Part shown: in pieces, positions 7,836 through 15,605 of the stretch | Layout of the letters: each line of letters starts with the position of its first letter | How positions within the stretch are numbered: the first letter of the stretch is position 1 | DNA from: Micromonospora sp. CP22 | GTDB lineage: Bacteria > Actinomycetota > Actinomycetes > Mycobacteriales > Micromonosporaceae | DNA length: 47,237 nucleotides | Direction: 5' to 3' | Assembly: GCF_009712475.1 (NCBI RefSeq) | Contig: NZ_VCJO01000027.1 | Location: 1 to 47,237, forward strand | Made by a program: the position numbers and the translations under genes | The notes under the pieces: model-generated | The model's input: the letters and a program-made list of their open reading frames with translations, nothing else | What the model was told of the DNA's origin: nothing | The model's database searches: none

Positions 7836-9605
7836 GTGCCGAGAGCGCCGGACACCAACGTGCGGATCCCCCAGGCCGCCCGCGACGCCCTGGTCCGAGT
7901 CGCCGGGCGATGGCGGCAGTCCCTGGACGAAACGATGCGGCGTCTGCTCAACGAACACCTTGCGGCACAGGACTCCGTTGACGACGAACGGGAGCGACTT
8001 ACCCACATCTCGACCGTGATGCGGTACCCGCTGCCGCGGCCCGGACGCAACCAACCTCGGCAGGGTGTTCAAGTTCGGCTGCGCCTTGACGAAGGCGTCG
8101 CCGACCAGGCTCGGGCGGTCTCATTGCGCCTGCCGGGCCAGTACCTGCACGGTCACCGGGACTACCAAGCACGTCTGCTGACAGACGCGGTGATGACCGC
8201 CATCGCCCGGCACGAACCGATCACGGACGAGGTCCTCGACGGGGTGATGCCGCTGCTGCGGCACGGCACAGCCCTCGGCTTGTGGCGGCTGACGACGGCG
8301 GCAATCAGTACCCGCTCGGAGCTGGACGTGTATAAGCGTGCCGACCTCAACTACAGCCGGCGCATGGCGCGAAACGTCCCAGGCCCGGCACAGCGGATCG
8401 AACACGTGGCGGCAGTGCTTCGGGAGGAGGACGTTGCCTGGCATGCCGCATACCGAAGCCAGGCCGTGCAGTTCCTTGCGAGGAAGCTGCTCCCGCCCGG
8501 CGCTGAGGCGATGGAAGACATCCTGTTCGGGCAGGACACGCGCGCGTGGCACGACCTGTTGCTCGACATGACCTACCGCAGCGAGTTCGACGACCCGATG
8601 TCGGGGTTCCGATCGCCGGGGCATGACTTCGAAGGCCGCGGCGGTTCGGCGGTCTGGCGAGCGGAACGCCGTCTGGAGCATCACGAAACGATGCTGTGGC
8701 TGCGACGATCACACAAGCTCGGCGCGTCCAGGACAAGGGTGGTCTATCCGCCAGGGTGGTCATTATGTACTCCCGACCGGTGGCGGCCGGCCGAATTCTC
8801 ACCGAGGCGGCCGTTGCCGCCGAACTGGAGTTCGCACCTGGACGCCGGTCGAATCCTCGACATCGGTCCGGCCGGTCGACCTCTGCTGTGGCCAACGATC
8901 GAAGGGCCCGGTGGGGAGATCATCCCCGTGCCGCGCTTCGAGATCGCGACTACCGTGGCGCGCGGTGTGCGTCTCAACGAGCTGATCGAGATGGTCCTGG
9001 TCGAGGTGACCGACCCGGCCTTGCCCGATGACGCGGAAGCCGGGTGGAACTCGGTGCCTGACACGGATCTCTTCCCAACGGACAACATCGCCGACTTCGA
9101 GCCGGACGATGCCGCCGACTTCGACTTCGACTTCGACGATGACTCCGAATTCGACCAGTACATCGACGAGTGGGAAACCCGGCCGCTCACCATGACCGCT
9201 CACCGGGCGTTCAACCTCGGACTGATCGACGAAGCCGAACGGGATGCCGCCGTCGACCAGGCCCGGATCGCCACGCAGGAACAGATGCAGCATGTGATCG
9301 CGTCGCTGGTCGACGAGGACGATCAACTCTGCTCAGACCTCCGGGCGGCGATGGACGAGCCGTACCGTTTCGCCGTGCTAGCTCGTCGCGGGAAGCGGCA
9401 CTTGTCGATCACGACCTCGAACTGGACGTGGCCGGTCACCTCACTCGCTGCGGCGATCACTGACGACGCGGTCCCCGTGAGGGCGGTGGAGTACCTGGCG
9501 CAGTTGATGCGGTTGCGGTGCAAACGGCGGCTGGAGAGGTCGATGGAGCAGGCGGCGCGTGCCGCGTTCGATCACTTCGGTTACGACGCGAACTCGATCT
9601 TGTGA
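7836..9605 (+). CDS. Unknown protein with N-terminal ribbon-helix-helix-like segment and acidic stretch
   Basis: This 589-residue protein starts at a GTG. Residues 5-45 (NVRIPQAARDALVRVAGRWR, then ETMRRLLNEHL) look like a ribbon-helix-helix DNA-binding segment. A second strand-helix copy may occur at about 80-125 (GVQVRLRLDEGVADQAR). The middle part is basic and Trp/Arg rich. Residues about 420-450 are very acidic (DFDFDFDDDSEFD, from a GACTTC repeat at 9118-9141), and a helical C-terminus follows. I do not recognise the family. Its upstream partner was cut by the IS630 element. It could be a DNA-binding defence or plasmid-maintenance protein, but nothing proves this. Confidence 0.8.
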   Translation: MPRAPDTNVRIPQAARDALVRVAGRWRQSLDETMRRLLNEHLAAQDSVDDERERLTHISTVMRYPLPRPGRNQPRQGVQVRLRLDEGVADQARAVSLRLPGQYLHGHRDYQARLLTDAVMTAIARHEPITDEVLDGVMPLLRHGTALGLWRLTTAAISTRSELDVYKRADLNYSRRMARNVPGPAQRIEHVAAVLREEDVAWHAAYRSQAVQFLARKLLPPGAEAMEDILFGQDTRAWHDLLLDMTYRSEFDDPMSGFRSPGHDFEGRGGSAVWRAERRLEHHETMLWLRRSHKLGASRTRVVYPPGWSLCTPDRWRPAEFSPRRPLPPNWSSHLDAGRILDIGPAGRPLLWPTIEGPGGEIIPVPRFEIATTVARGVRLNELIEMVLVEVTDPALPDDAEAGWNSVPDTDLFPTDNIADFEPDDAADFDFDFDDDSEFDQYIDEWETRPLTMTAHRAFNLGLIDEAERDAAVDQARIATQEQMQHVIASLVDEDDQLCSDLRAAMDEPYRFAVLARRGKRHLSITTSNWTWPVTSLAAAITDDAVPVRAVEYLAQLMRLRCKRRLERSMEQAARAAFDHFGYDANSIL

Positions 9606-9714
9606 CACTGACCGTTAGAAAGCCTCTGTTCCGAACTTCGATTCTGGGTTTCGACCTAACCGGAACAGCCGGATCTTTCGTGGGACCGGCGCAAGGAATC
9701 GAGGAAGTGTGGCA

Positions 9715-9861
9715 GTGATCGATGAAACCGACGACGCGGCCCTCGCTGCCGGCGGTAGGGGGCGGGCGCCGTGGCGCCGAGCTCGTAGGGCGATGACCGT
9801 CATAGCGCAAGTCGCCTTGGGGCAGCTCATGGCCTGGCTGCTGCGTCGCTGGCTCGGGTAA
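9715..9861 (+). CDS. Possible small basic protein, 48 aa
   Basis: A GTG at 9715 preceded by GAGGAA (9701-9706) opens a 48-codon frame starting VIDETDDAALAAGG. It continues with a basic patch (WRRARRA) and a hydrophobic C-terminal helix (LGQLMAWLLRRWLG) ending at TAA 9859-9861. A hairpin terminator follows at once. The start signal, the amphipathic end and the following hairpin are the only support. Function unknown; it could be a small membrane-active peptide. Confidence 0.4.
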   Translation: MIDETDDAALAAGGRGRAPWRRARRAMTVIAQVALGQLMAWLLRRWLG

Positions 9862-9878
9862 CCAATCGACCCCAGGTT

Positions 9879-9905
9879 CCGGCGCAGGAGTACCGCCTGC
9901 GCCGG
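9879..9905. terminator. Terminator-like hairpin between convergent genes
   Basis: A perfect 10-bp inverted repeat (ccggcgcagg at 9879-9888 and its complement at 9896-9905) with a 7-base loop lies between the rightward genes and the end of the leftward CBASS/AbiTii operon at 10033. No T tract. Nothing else was seen in 9906-10032. Confidence 0.7.
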
Positions 9906-10032
9906 CCGGGCCGAACGCGCGGATGATCGTAGCGCTGGCCGGTACCCGTGCACCGAGGTCGGCCCGTTCCCCGACCCCCGAGTGACGGTTGAGGCGTTGC
10001 AACCGGGGGTGTGCGGGTATGGCGCCCCGGTC

Positions 10033-11151
10033 CTACAGGGCGTTACCCAGCTGGTCGATAGCGGTCCGGGCCCATTCCTGAACCTCGGAACTGGTGGCGG
10101 CCGTTAGGCCGGCGGCGATCGGCGCGAGCGCCCCCTTGAGCACCTTGACGGCCCGTCGGATCTTGCCGGTGTTGGGCTGCGCGGTGGTCACCTCGGTGAC
10201 GATCTCCGTAGCGGCCTCTTCGGCGTCGTTGCGGTCTGCGTCGGTGAGCTCCACCTTAGCGAGGCCCTGCATGACGAGGGCGACGGCCTGCGCGAGGGGT
10301 TCGAAGCCGGGCGCCACCGGATCACCCTGAGTCTGCTGCTGGTTGATCTCACCGCTGTTGTTCCATGCCAGCTGCGCGCCGTTCGCGTCGCCATGGAAGA
10401 CCGGACCGTTGTAGATCGTGGTGCTGGCTGGCACCGGGCCGGCACCAAGAGCGGCCCGGGGATCGGACTCGATCGGCACCCGGATCGGGTGCTTGTCGAA
10501 CTCCTTCTGGATGTCGCGCATCATCCGCGCGATCTCTCGCTTATTGATCGTCACTTTGGTTGAGATCCCCTCGCTGTGATCGTTGTCGTCGGAATAAGGG
10601 TACGGGTCCGCCAGTGCCCGGACTTTTTCCTCCGCTGCCCAACGGATCTTGGCCAGGACCTCGGTCACCCGCTCGAAGCCGATGTCCCAGTAGAGGGTGA
10701 CAAAGGTGAGCCCATCGGCGCGCTCGGGCATGAGACGTATCAGCTCGGAAAGGTCGGGCAGGCCGGGCCGCAGCACCGGGTCGGGGCTGGCGACGTACAG
10801 GGGACGTGACCGTGCCCGCTCCAGGGTAGCGATGCCCTGACGTAGGGCGAGTCCGTCCGCAAGCCGGTAAATCTCTCTGCGATAGCTGGCGGGCATGTCT
10901 GCAAGCAGGACCTGCTGCCGGACCTCGCGGCCGCTTGGCATCGCCGCCCCGATGATCGGCGCGGTGATCTTCCGGTAGTCCGGGACCGGGCCGACAGCGG
11001 GATAACCATCGATTTCCTGGCGGGCCCAGGCGGCGGTGGCCGGATTGCCGTACTCATCGGCCAGCACGATGAGAGCGTTCAGGGCCTGCACGAGTGAAAC
11101 GGCTGGGTCACGAACCAGAGTCTGAACGTGAGCGCGGTGCGACATCCTCAT
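10033..11151 (-). CDS. AbiTii-domain protein, fourth gene of CBASS operon
   Basis: This protein has 372 residues. Residues about 10-200 match the AbiTii pattern known from abortive-infection proteins: LVQALNALIVLADEYGNPATA, then WARQEIDGYP and DYRKITAPI. A linker at about 245-275 contains YNGPVFHGDANGAQLAWNN and NQQQTQ, a Gly/Asn/Gln motif I associate with multi-domain conflict proteins. The C-terminal 100 residues are helical (IRRAVKVLKGALAPIAAGL), possibly oligomerising or membrane-active. It starts 51 bases after the E2-like gene stop on the same strand, so it is probably co-transcribed as an accessory or second effector of the CBASS system. No catalytic motif is seen. ATG at 11151 or 11145. 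Confidence 0.82.
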   Translation of the reverse strand: MRMSHRAHVQTLVRDPAVSLVQALNALIVLADEYGNPATAAWARQEIDGYPAVGPVPDYRKITAPIIGAAMPSGREVRQQVLLADMPASYRREIYRLADGLALRQGIATLERARSRPLYVASPDPVLRPGLPDLSELIRLMPERADGLTFVTLYWDIGFERVTEVLAKIRWAAEEKVRALADPYPYSDDNDHSEGISTKVTINKREIARMMRDIQKEFDKHPIRVPIESDPRAALGAGPVPASTTIYNGPVFHGDANGAQLAWNNSGEINQQQTQGDPVAPGFEPLAQAVALVMQGLAKVELTDADRNDAEEAATEIVTEVTTAQPNTGKIRRAVKVLKGALAPIAAGLTAATSSEVQEWARTAIDQLGNAL

Positions 11152-11202
11152 CGAGGAGACACCTTCTCATAGGTCCGTTCTTCTGCAGGATCGGGTGGTA
11201 TG

Positions 11203-11646
11203 TCAGGCGTGACGACTGGGCGCGTAGCTGATGGCGTCATCGGTTGCGTGGGTGTGGCCGCCGCCGGCCCAGTATCCGATGACGAGCCAAAGCTCGTAGT
11301 GGAGCAGCCACTCGGCGGTCCAGGGCAGGATGGTGGCGGCCAGCAGCATGTGGTGGTTCCACTCGCCGGGGAAGTACAGGCACAGTTCGTCCCCGGGGTA
11401 GACGTGCGGAAGGGCCTTCGCGTCGGGGTGCAACTCGAGCGGCGGGTCGGTGACAGTGACCTTGGGACGGAGGCCGTGCCGGTAGGTGAGGTGCACCGTG
11501 TAGGTCTGACTGGCTGGCGACGGCTGGAGCCGGACGGTGCAGGTCAGCTCGCCGTTGCGGACGGTGCAGTCGGCACCGGGCAGCACGGCGGTGATTGCGA
11601 TGAGCTGCCGCGTGAGGTTAACCGCGCGGGTCGGGATTCTGGCCAT
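11203..11646 (-). CDS. E2-like (UBC-fold) protein of a short type II CBASS
   Basis: This 147-residue protein has the E2 core pattern LPHVYPGDELCLYFP, with the putative catalytic Cys89 where eukaryotic E2s have HPNV..GxICL. A conserved Trp-rich tail follows (ILPWTAEWLLHYELW, then GYWAGGGH). Such E2-only proteins accompany CD-NTases in short type II CBASS and are thought to modify or prime the CD-NTase C-terminus; here no E1 or JAB gene is present. Its start overlaps the end of the CD-NTase gene by 29 bases, which implies translational coupling. Note that the CD-NTase ends in Gly, as a conjugated partner would. Confidence 0.85.
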   Translation of the reverse strand: MARIPTRAVNLTRQLIAITAVLPGADCTVRNGELTCTVRLQPSPASQTYTVHLTYRHGLRPKVTVTDPPLELHPDAKALPHVYPGDELCLYFPGEWNHHMLLAATILPWTAEWLLHYELWLVIGYWAGGGHTHATDDAISYAPSRHA

Positions 11647-12775
11647 GGAAGGTGTGCCTCTGGACGCGAGGTCCTGCTGCGGTCGTGGTTAGCAGGCCGC
11701 CGACGCCCATGCGCAGCGCGCCGGTCTTGGTGTCGGTGAACCGGCGCTGACCCATCCGTTGGAAGGAGCGGTGCACCGCGTCGGGGGTGAAGCTTTCCGA
11801 CATCCGTGCCGCGACGGCCGGCAGCCCCTTGTGCTGAAGCTGAACGAGTTCGTCGAGGGTCGCGGACAGGTCGGCGTGCCACTGGAGGAAGGCTTTACGC
11901 CGCTCGGGGTACTCGTTCCACTTGTCGGCGAAGTTCTCCTCCTCATGGGCGGGGTTGGGCACCCACCACCGGCCGTGACGGTTCTCGACGTAGGAGCTCA
12001 TCCGGTTCAGAACGTTGCGGGTGGCGGTGAACAGGTCGTGTTCGCCGGTATAGGCGCGGGCCGCCAGGGTGGTGACAAGGATCGACGGGGGCCGCTGATC
12101 CGGGTCGTCGGCGAAGTACAGCATGGCGTGCCACTTGAGGACCTGCACCAGCCGCTGCAGGGTGCTGCGGATCTGCCACTCGGGCACGTCGGCGACGTGC
12201 GCATGCCGCTTCGCCTCTACCAGGTGGCGGTCGAGCTGCGAGCGGAGCTGGAACCATGTGGCGTAGCCGATGGGGTTGGAGTGCTGCCACAGGCGCAGTT
12301 GCTTGTCGGTGAGCAGGATGCCGGTTGGGGGCAGATCGGGGTCGGGGATGGTGGGCAGCACGTCGAGGTGGAAGCCGTCCTCGGGGTAGCTCAGAGTCCA
12401 GCAGCGGCGGGTCGCCTCGCAGCTGGCGGGGCCGTCGCCGTGTCCCTGGCGCTGCTTGAACTGCACGAAGTCGTGCAGCATGCGCCCGACCCGCTCCTTG
12501 AGCTCGGCCTGGGTGACGGACTCCTTGGCGATCGGCAGCCAGCACACTAGATCAATGTCGTATTCTCCGGTCGGGGTGTTCGGACGCACGACGGTGCCGA
12601 GCCGGAACGATCCCTGCGGGTAGATGCGCCAGTCCGGGGTGCTGCCGTGCTCGGCCAGCCAGGTGCCAACCTCTTCGTATTTGTCCACGGCGAGCTGGTA
12701 CAGGTCTGGGGAGATGTCGAGGGTCTCGACGGCGCCGTCGAGCAGCATCGACAGCATTTCTTCCATGGTGTCCAC
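11618..12775 (-). CDS. CD-NTase (cGAS/DncV-like nucleotidyltransferase), CBASS second-messenger synthase
   Basis: This 385-residue protein uses a GTG start at 12775, three bases after the capV stop, with GGAAGG upstream. It has the nucleotidyltransferase signature GSFRLGT (Gly55-Ser56), then EYDIDLVCWL (Asp73, Asp75) and a third acidic residue in GFHLDVLPT (Asp138). The helical OAS1-C-like half includes STLQRLVQVLKWH. After phage sensing such enzymes make cyclic di- or trinucleotides that activate a cell-killing effector, here the neighbouring phospholipase. The C-terminus ends PDPRG; a terminal Gly fits E2-dependent conjugation known for type II systems. The exact nucleotide product cannot be read from sequence. 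Confidence 0.93.
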   Translation of the reverse strand: MDTMEEMLSMLLDGAVETLDISPDLYQLAVDKYEEVGTWLAEHGSTPDWRIYPQGSFRLGTVVRPNTPTGEYDIDLVCWLPIAKESVTQAELKERVGRMLHDFVQFKQRQGHGDGPASCEATRRCWTLSYPEDGFHLDVLPTIPDPDLPPTGILLTDKQLRLWQHSNPIGYATWFQLRSQLDRHLVEAKRHAHVADVPEWQIRSTLQRLVQVLKWHAMLYFADDPDQRPPSILVTTLAARAYTGEHDLFTATRNVLNRMSSYVENRHGRWWVPNPAHEEENFADKWNEYPERRKAFLQWHADLSATLDELVQLQHKGLPAVAARMSESFTPDAVHRSFQRMGQRRFTDTKTGALRMGVGGLLTTTAAGPRVQRHTFHGQNPDPRG

Positions 12776-12778
12776 GGG

Positions 12779-13747
12779 TCAGTCCTTCCGGGCCGGGTAG
12801 AACGGGACGTACGCTGGCGCGAAATGGTCGGCGAAGCAGCGGGTGAAGGCTGGCGAGGCGACGCGGCTCTCATGCCCGGCCAGTCCGATCAGGGAGTCGG
12901 CGTCGACCTTGTCCAAGGCCAGCGCGCCGGTCGGCACGGTGGGGTTGAGCCGCAGGACGTTCCCGTTGCCCAAGAAGTGGCGGACCTGCTTGGTGGCGCT
13001 TTCGCTCTGCGCACGCATGAGGACCTCGACCACGTCTCGTGCCCAGGGCAGCAGGCCGCCGCGGTCGAGGCGGCGGCTGCGGTGGGGTCGGTCGGTCGTT
13101 GTGCCGAGGCTGAACACCCGGATCTGCTCGAGTGGCACGCCGAGCGGTCCGACCGCCTCGGTCAGCGCGACCATCGCCGGGTTGTTCGCCCAGACACCGC
13201 CGTCGACAAGCCGGGCACCGCCCAGTGCCATGCCGGGCAGGTAGGTCGGGGCGGCGGCGGTGGCCATGGCGACGTTAACCGCGCGTTCGCGCCAGTCCCG
13301 CTTCAGCGTCGCCAGGTGCGGGGTCCGGAACAGGTAGACGTCGTCGGCACCGATGTTGTACGAGGTGATCAGCAGCCGCTTGGTGCTCTCCCCGAAGGTC
13401 CGTTCGCCGAGGACCTCGGTGAGCGCGGCTCGCAGCGGTTCGGCGGCGTACTTGGCGCGCAGCAGCTGCCGCGCGCCGCGTAGGCGGCTGCGGTCGCGGA
13501 AGATCCGGGGGCCGTGGTCGGTGTAGAACTGCAGGATCTGCCGCGGGGTGAGGCCGAGGCCGAGGCCCACCGCGATGATCCCGCCGGTCGACGTACCAGC
13601 GATCAGGTCGAAGTGGTCGGTGACGCGTAGGTCGAGGTCTTCCTCGAGCCGCGCCAGGACGGCTGCGGAAAACATCCCCCGCAGCCCACCACCGTCCAGC
13701 GACAGAATCTGGAACCGTCCACCGGTCACCTCCGTACCCACTTCCAT
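12779..13747 (-). CDS. capV: CapV-like patatin phospholipase, CBASS effector
   Basis: From the ATG at 13747 the protein has 322 residues with all patatin marks: the oxyanion loop LSLDGGGLRG (residues 16-25), the nucleophile elbow GTSTGG with Ser53, and the catalytic Asp182 in LVDGGVWANNP. Patatin effectors of CBASS are switched on by a cyclic dinucleotide and degrade inner-membrane phospholipids, killing the infected cell. It is the first gene of a four-gene leftward operon. The open frame extends to 14041 but the extra residues are Arg/Pro-rich and cross the divergent promoter, so the shorter start is preferred; no strong ribosome site precedes it. Confidence 0.92.
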   Translation of the reverse strand: MEVGTEVTGGRFQILSLDGGGLRGMFSAAVLARLEEDLDLRVTDHFDLIAGTSTGGIIAVGLGLGLTPRQILQFYTDHGPRIFRDRSRLRGARQLLRAKYAAEPLRAALTEVLGERTFGESTKRLLITSYNIGADDVYLFRTPHLATLKRDWRERAVNVAMATAAAPTYLPGMALGGARLVDGGVWANNPAMVALTEAVGPLGVPLEQIRVFSLGTTTDRPHRSRRLDRGGLLPWARDVVEVLMRAQSESATKQVRHFLGNGNVLRLNPTVPTGALALDKVDADSLIGLAGHESRVASPAFTRCFADHFAPAYVPFYPARKD

Positions 13748-13814
13748 CACCGCATGCCCTCGCCGTTCGTCGAGCCGGTTGTCAACCTTGCACTCACGAT
13801 ACTTGATCGCCCCG

Positions 13815-13875
13815 CGTTTCATGCACCAGATCGGTGTACGAAACAGATCTCTGGAGGTGGTGTGTGCATGAAACG
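13815..13875. promoter_or_regulatory. Palindromic operator cluster between capV and the HigB-like toxin gene
   Basis: Three half-sites of the same sequence lie in the 143-bp divergent promoter. GTTTCATGCACC (13816-13827) and GGTGTACGAAAC (13833-13844) form an inverted repeat matching at 10 of 12 positions with a 5-base spacer. A third copy, GTGCATGAAAC, is at 13864-13874, and the outer copies form a perfect 11-bp inverted repeat. TAGAGT at 13877-13882 could be a -10 box for a nearly leaderless toxin mRNA. HigA-type antitoxins normally bind such sites, so the cluster may control the toxin-antitoxin pair and perhaps the CBASS operon. Confidence 0.7.
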
Positions 13876-13890
13876 CTAGAGTCCACGGTG

Positions 13891-14205
13891 ATGGACATCT
13901 GGTTCGGCGACGACGAGACCGCCGAGTTGTGCAGCCGAGCCGCGAGGCTGACGGCACGCTGGGGCGCAGCGGGCGGAAGAGCGGTCGGCCGCAAGCTCGT
14001 ACAGATCGAGGCAGCCGCGACCGTGGAGGCGCTGCGGGCACTTCCGGGTGGCCTGCGACGCGACGCCACGGACGACACCTGGATGATCAACGTCGACGGC
14101 GTAGCGATCATCAAGTTCAAGCTCGACGACCGAACGGGCGACGGCGCGGGCACAGTCCGCGTGCTTGCCGTTAGCGATCAACCAGCAGGAGGGACGCGCC
14201 GATGA
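13891..14205 (+). CDS. higB: HigB-like (RelE/ParE superfamily) toxin
   Basis: This 104-residue protein matches the HigB pattern: MDIWFGDDETAELC, a basic helix with GRAVGRKLVQIEAA, then ALRALPGG and the C-terminal strands WMINVDGVAIIKFKL. HigB toxins are ribosome-dependent mRNA endonucleases. ATG 13891 is chosen; GTG 13888 is equally possible, and a longer frame from 13834 would run through the operator. Its TGA overlaps the ATG of the antitoxin by four bases (ATGA, 14202-14205). No extended ribosome site is visible, in keeping with a leaderless message. Confidence 0.85.
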   Translation: MDIWFGDDETAELCSRAARLTARWGAAGGRAVGRKLVQIEAAATVEALRALPGGLRRDATDDTWMINVDGVAIIKFKLDDRTGDGAGTVRVLAVSDQPAGGTRR

Positions 14206-15299
14206 CGAGCACCGGTAACACTCGGCGGTTCCGTCCCGACTACGCGGTTCCGCCGGGCGAGACGTTGGTCGAGGTGCTCACCGACCGCGGCATGAGCCAG
14301 GCCGAACTCGCCCGACGAACGGGGTTGTCCACCAAGCACATCAATCAGATCGTGCTCGGCACAGCGACATTGAGCGCCGAGACCGCCGTGAAGTTCGAAC
14401 TCGTCACCGGCGTGCCCGCGCAGGTGTGGACTGCACTGGAAGCCGCATACCAAGTGGCCCAGACTCGACTGGAGGAATCCGCCCGCCTGCAGACCCAGGT
14501 CAGCTGGCTACACCAGATCCCGGTTACGGAGCTCATCCGTAGAGGCTTCGTCCGCAACAACACATCGGCGGTCGAGCGACTGCGCGAGGTCCTCGCATTC
14601 TTTAAGGTCGCCTCACCAGATGCCTGGCACCAGGTCTGGGCGGCACCGACCGCCTACCGGCAATCCCAAGCCTTCGACATCGACTACGGCGCGCTCGCCG
14701 CGTGGTTACGCATCGGTGAAATCCGTGCCGACCGAGCCGAACTGCCACCGTTCAACCGCACCAAATTCCGCGACGCCCTGCCCCGAATCCGCACCCTCAC
14801 CACCATTGACGAACCCGAAACCTGGTTGCCGCAGCTTGAGACCCTCTGCGCCGAGGCCGGCGTCGCCCTCGTCATCGAGCGCGAAATCGTCGGCGCTCGC
14901 ATCAACGGCGCCGTTCGTTGGCTACCCACCGAACGCCCGCTCATCCAGCTCAGCGTCCGGCACCGCTGGGCCGACATCTTCTGGTTCACCTTCTTCCACG
15001 AGGCCGCACACGTCCTACTACACGACCGCAAAAGATTCACAATCGTCGACGGAGCCGAGCGTCCCGATACCGACAACACCATGGAAAGAGAAGCCGACGA
15101 CTTCGCCAGTCGGATCCTGCTACCTCGTACCTTCGACAGCCGTCTAGCAAGTATTCGCTCCCAGGCGCAAACTGTCGCTCTGGCGCAGGAAGCTGGCATC
15201 CATCCTGGCATCGTCGTAGGCCGGCTCCAGCACGACAAGATCATCCCCTACAGCCACTTCAACCGGCTCCGCATTCGCTTCGCGTTCACGGACGGCTAA
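14202..15299 (+). CDS. HigA antitoxin (XRE HTH) fused to ImmA/IrrE-type zinc protease
   Basis: This protein has 365 residues. Residues about 18-75 are a HigA-type XRE helix-turn-helix (GETLVEVLTDRGMSQAELAR, then STKHINQIVLG). Residues about 200-350 are an ImmA/IrrE (DUF955) metallopeptidase with the HEAAH motif in TFFHEAAHVLLHD and a downstream E in MEREADDFASRILLP. The antitoxin part should neutralise HigB and repress the operon through the half-sites upstream. In known HTH-ImmA proteins the protease domain cleaves or senses repressors under stress; what it does here is inferred only. Translationally coupled to the toxin by the ATGA overlap. Confidence 0.9.
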   Translation: MTSTGNTRRFRPDYAVPPGETLVEVLTDRGMSQAELARRTGLSTKHINQIVLGTATLSAETAVKFELVTGVPAQVWTALEAAYQVAQTRLEESARLQTQVSWLHQIPVTELIRRGFVRNNTSAVERLREVLAFFKVASPDAWHQVWAAPTAYRQSQAFDIDYGALAAWLRIGEIRADRAELPPFNRTKFRDALPRIRTLTTIDEPETWLPQLETLCAEAGVALVIEREIVGARINGAVRWLPTERPLIQLSVRHRWADIFWFTFFHEAAHVLLHDRKRFTIVDGAERPDTDNTMEREADDFASRILLPRTFDSRLASIRSQAQTVALAQEAGIHPGIVVGRLQHDKIIPYSHFNRLRIRFAFTDG

Positions 15300-15605
15300 C
15301 ACAGATGCTCATGCGTCCTTCCGCTGGGCTGCACCCCCCACCAAACCAGCGCACATAGCCATGCTGACCGCACTGCTGGCCCCAGACCTCGCCGCACCAT
15401 GAAACTGATGTAGCGCGGGGAGATTGGAAGGCCCAGCAACCCGGGACCAGGCTGCCCTCAGCTACGCCCACCCGCTGCGACAGGCAGACGGTGGTGGTCT
15501 CTCACCTCTACTCGAACAACAGCGCCTCACGGCCACCGCCCTAACTGAACGGCGTTGGTACTAGTCGCCGTGATCCGGGCGCTGGATCGGCTGCCGACAC
15601 CCTGA
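15300..15605. other. Gap of about 300 bases without a gene
   Basis: Between the convergent ends of the antitoxin-protease gene and the membrane-protein gene I see no credible reading frame, RNA gene or strong hairpin. Confidence 0.5.

Noticed and set aside
9118..9141. GACTTC hexamer repeat as a regulatory repeat
   Set aside because: It lies within a well-supported gene and encodes an acidic (DF)n tract; coding explanation is enough.
13748..14041. Extended N-terminus of the CapV protein
   Set aside because: The extra 98 residues are Arg/Pro-rich, overlap the toxin gene and would place the start beyond the divergent operator.
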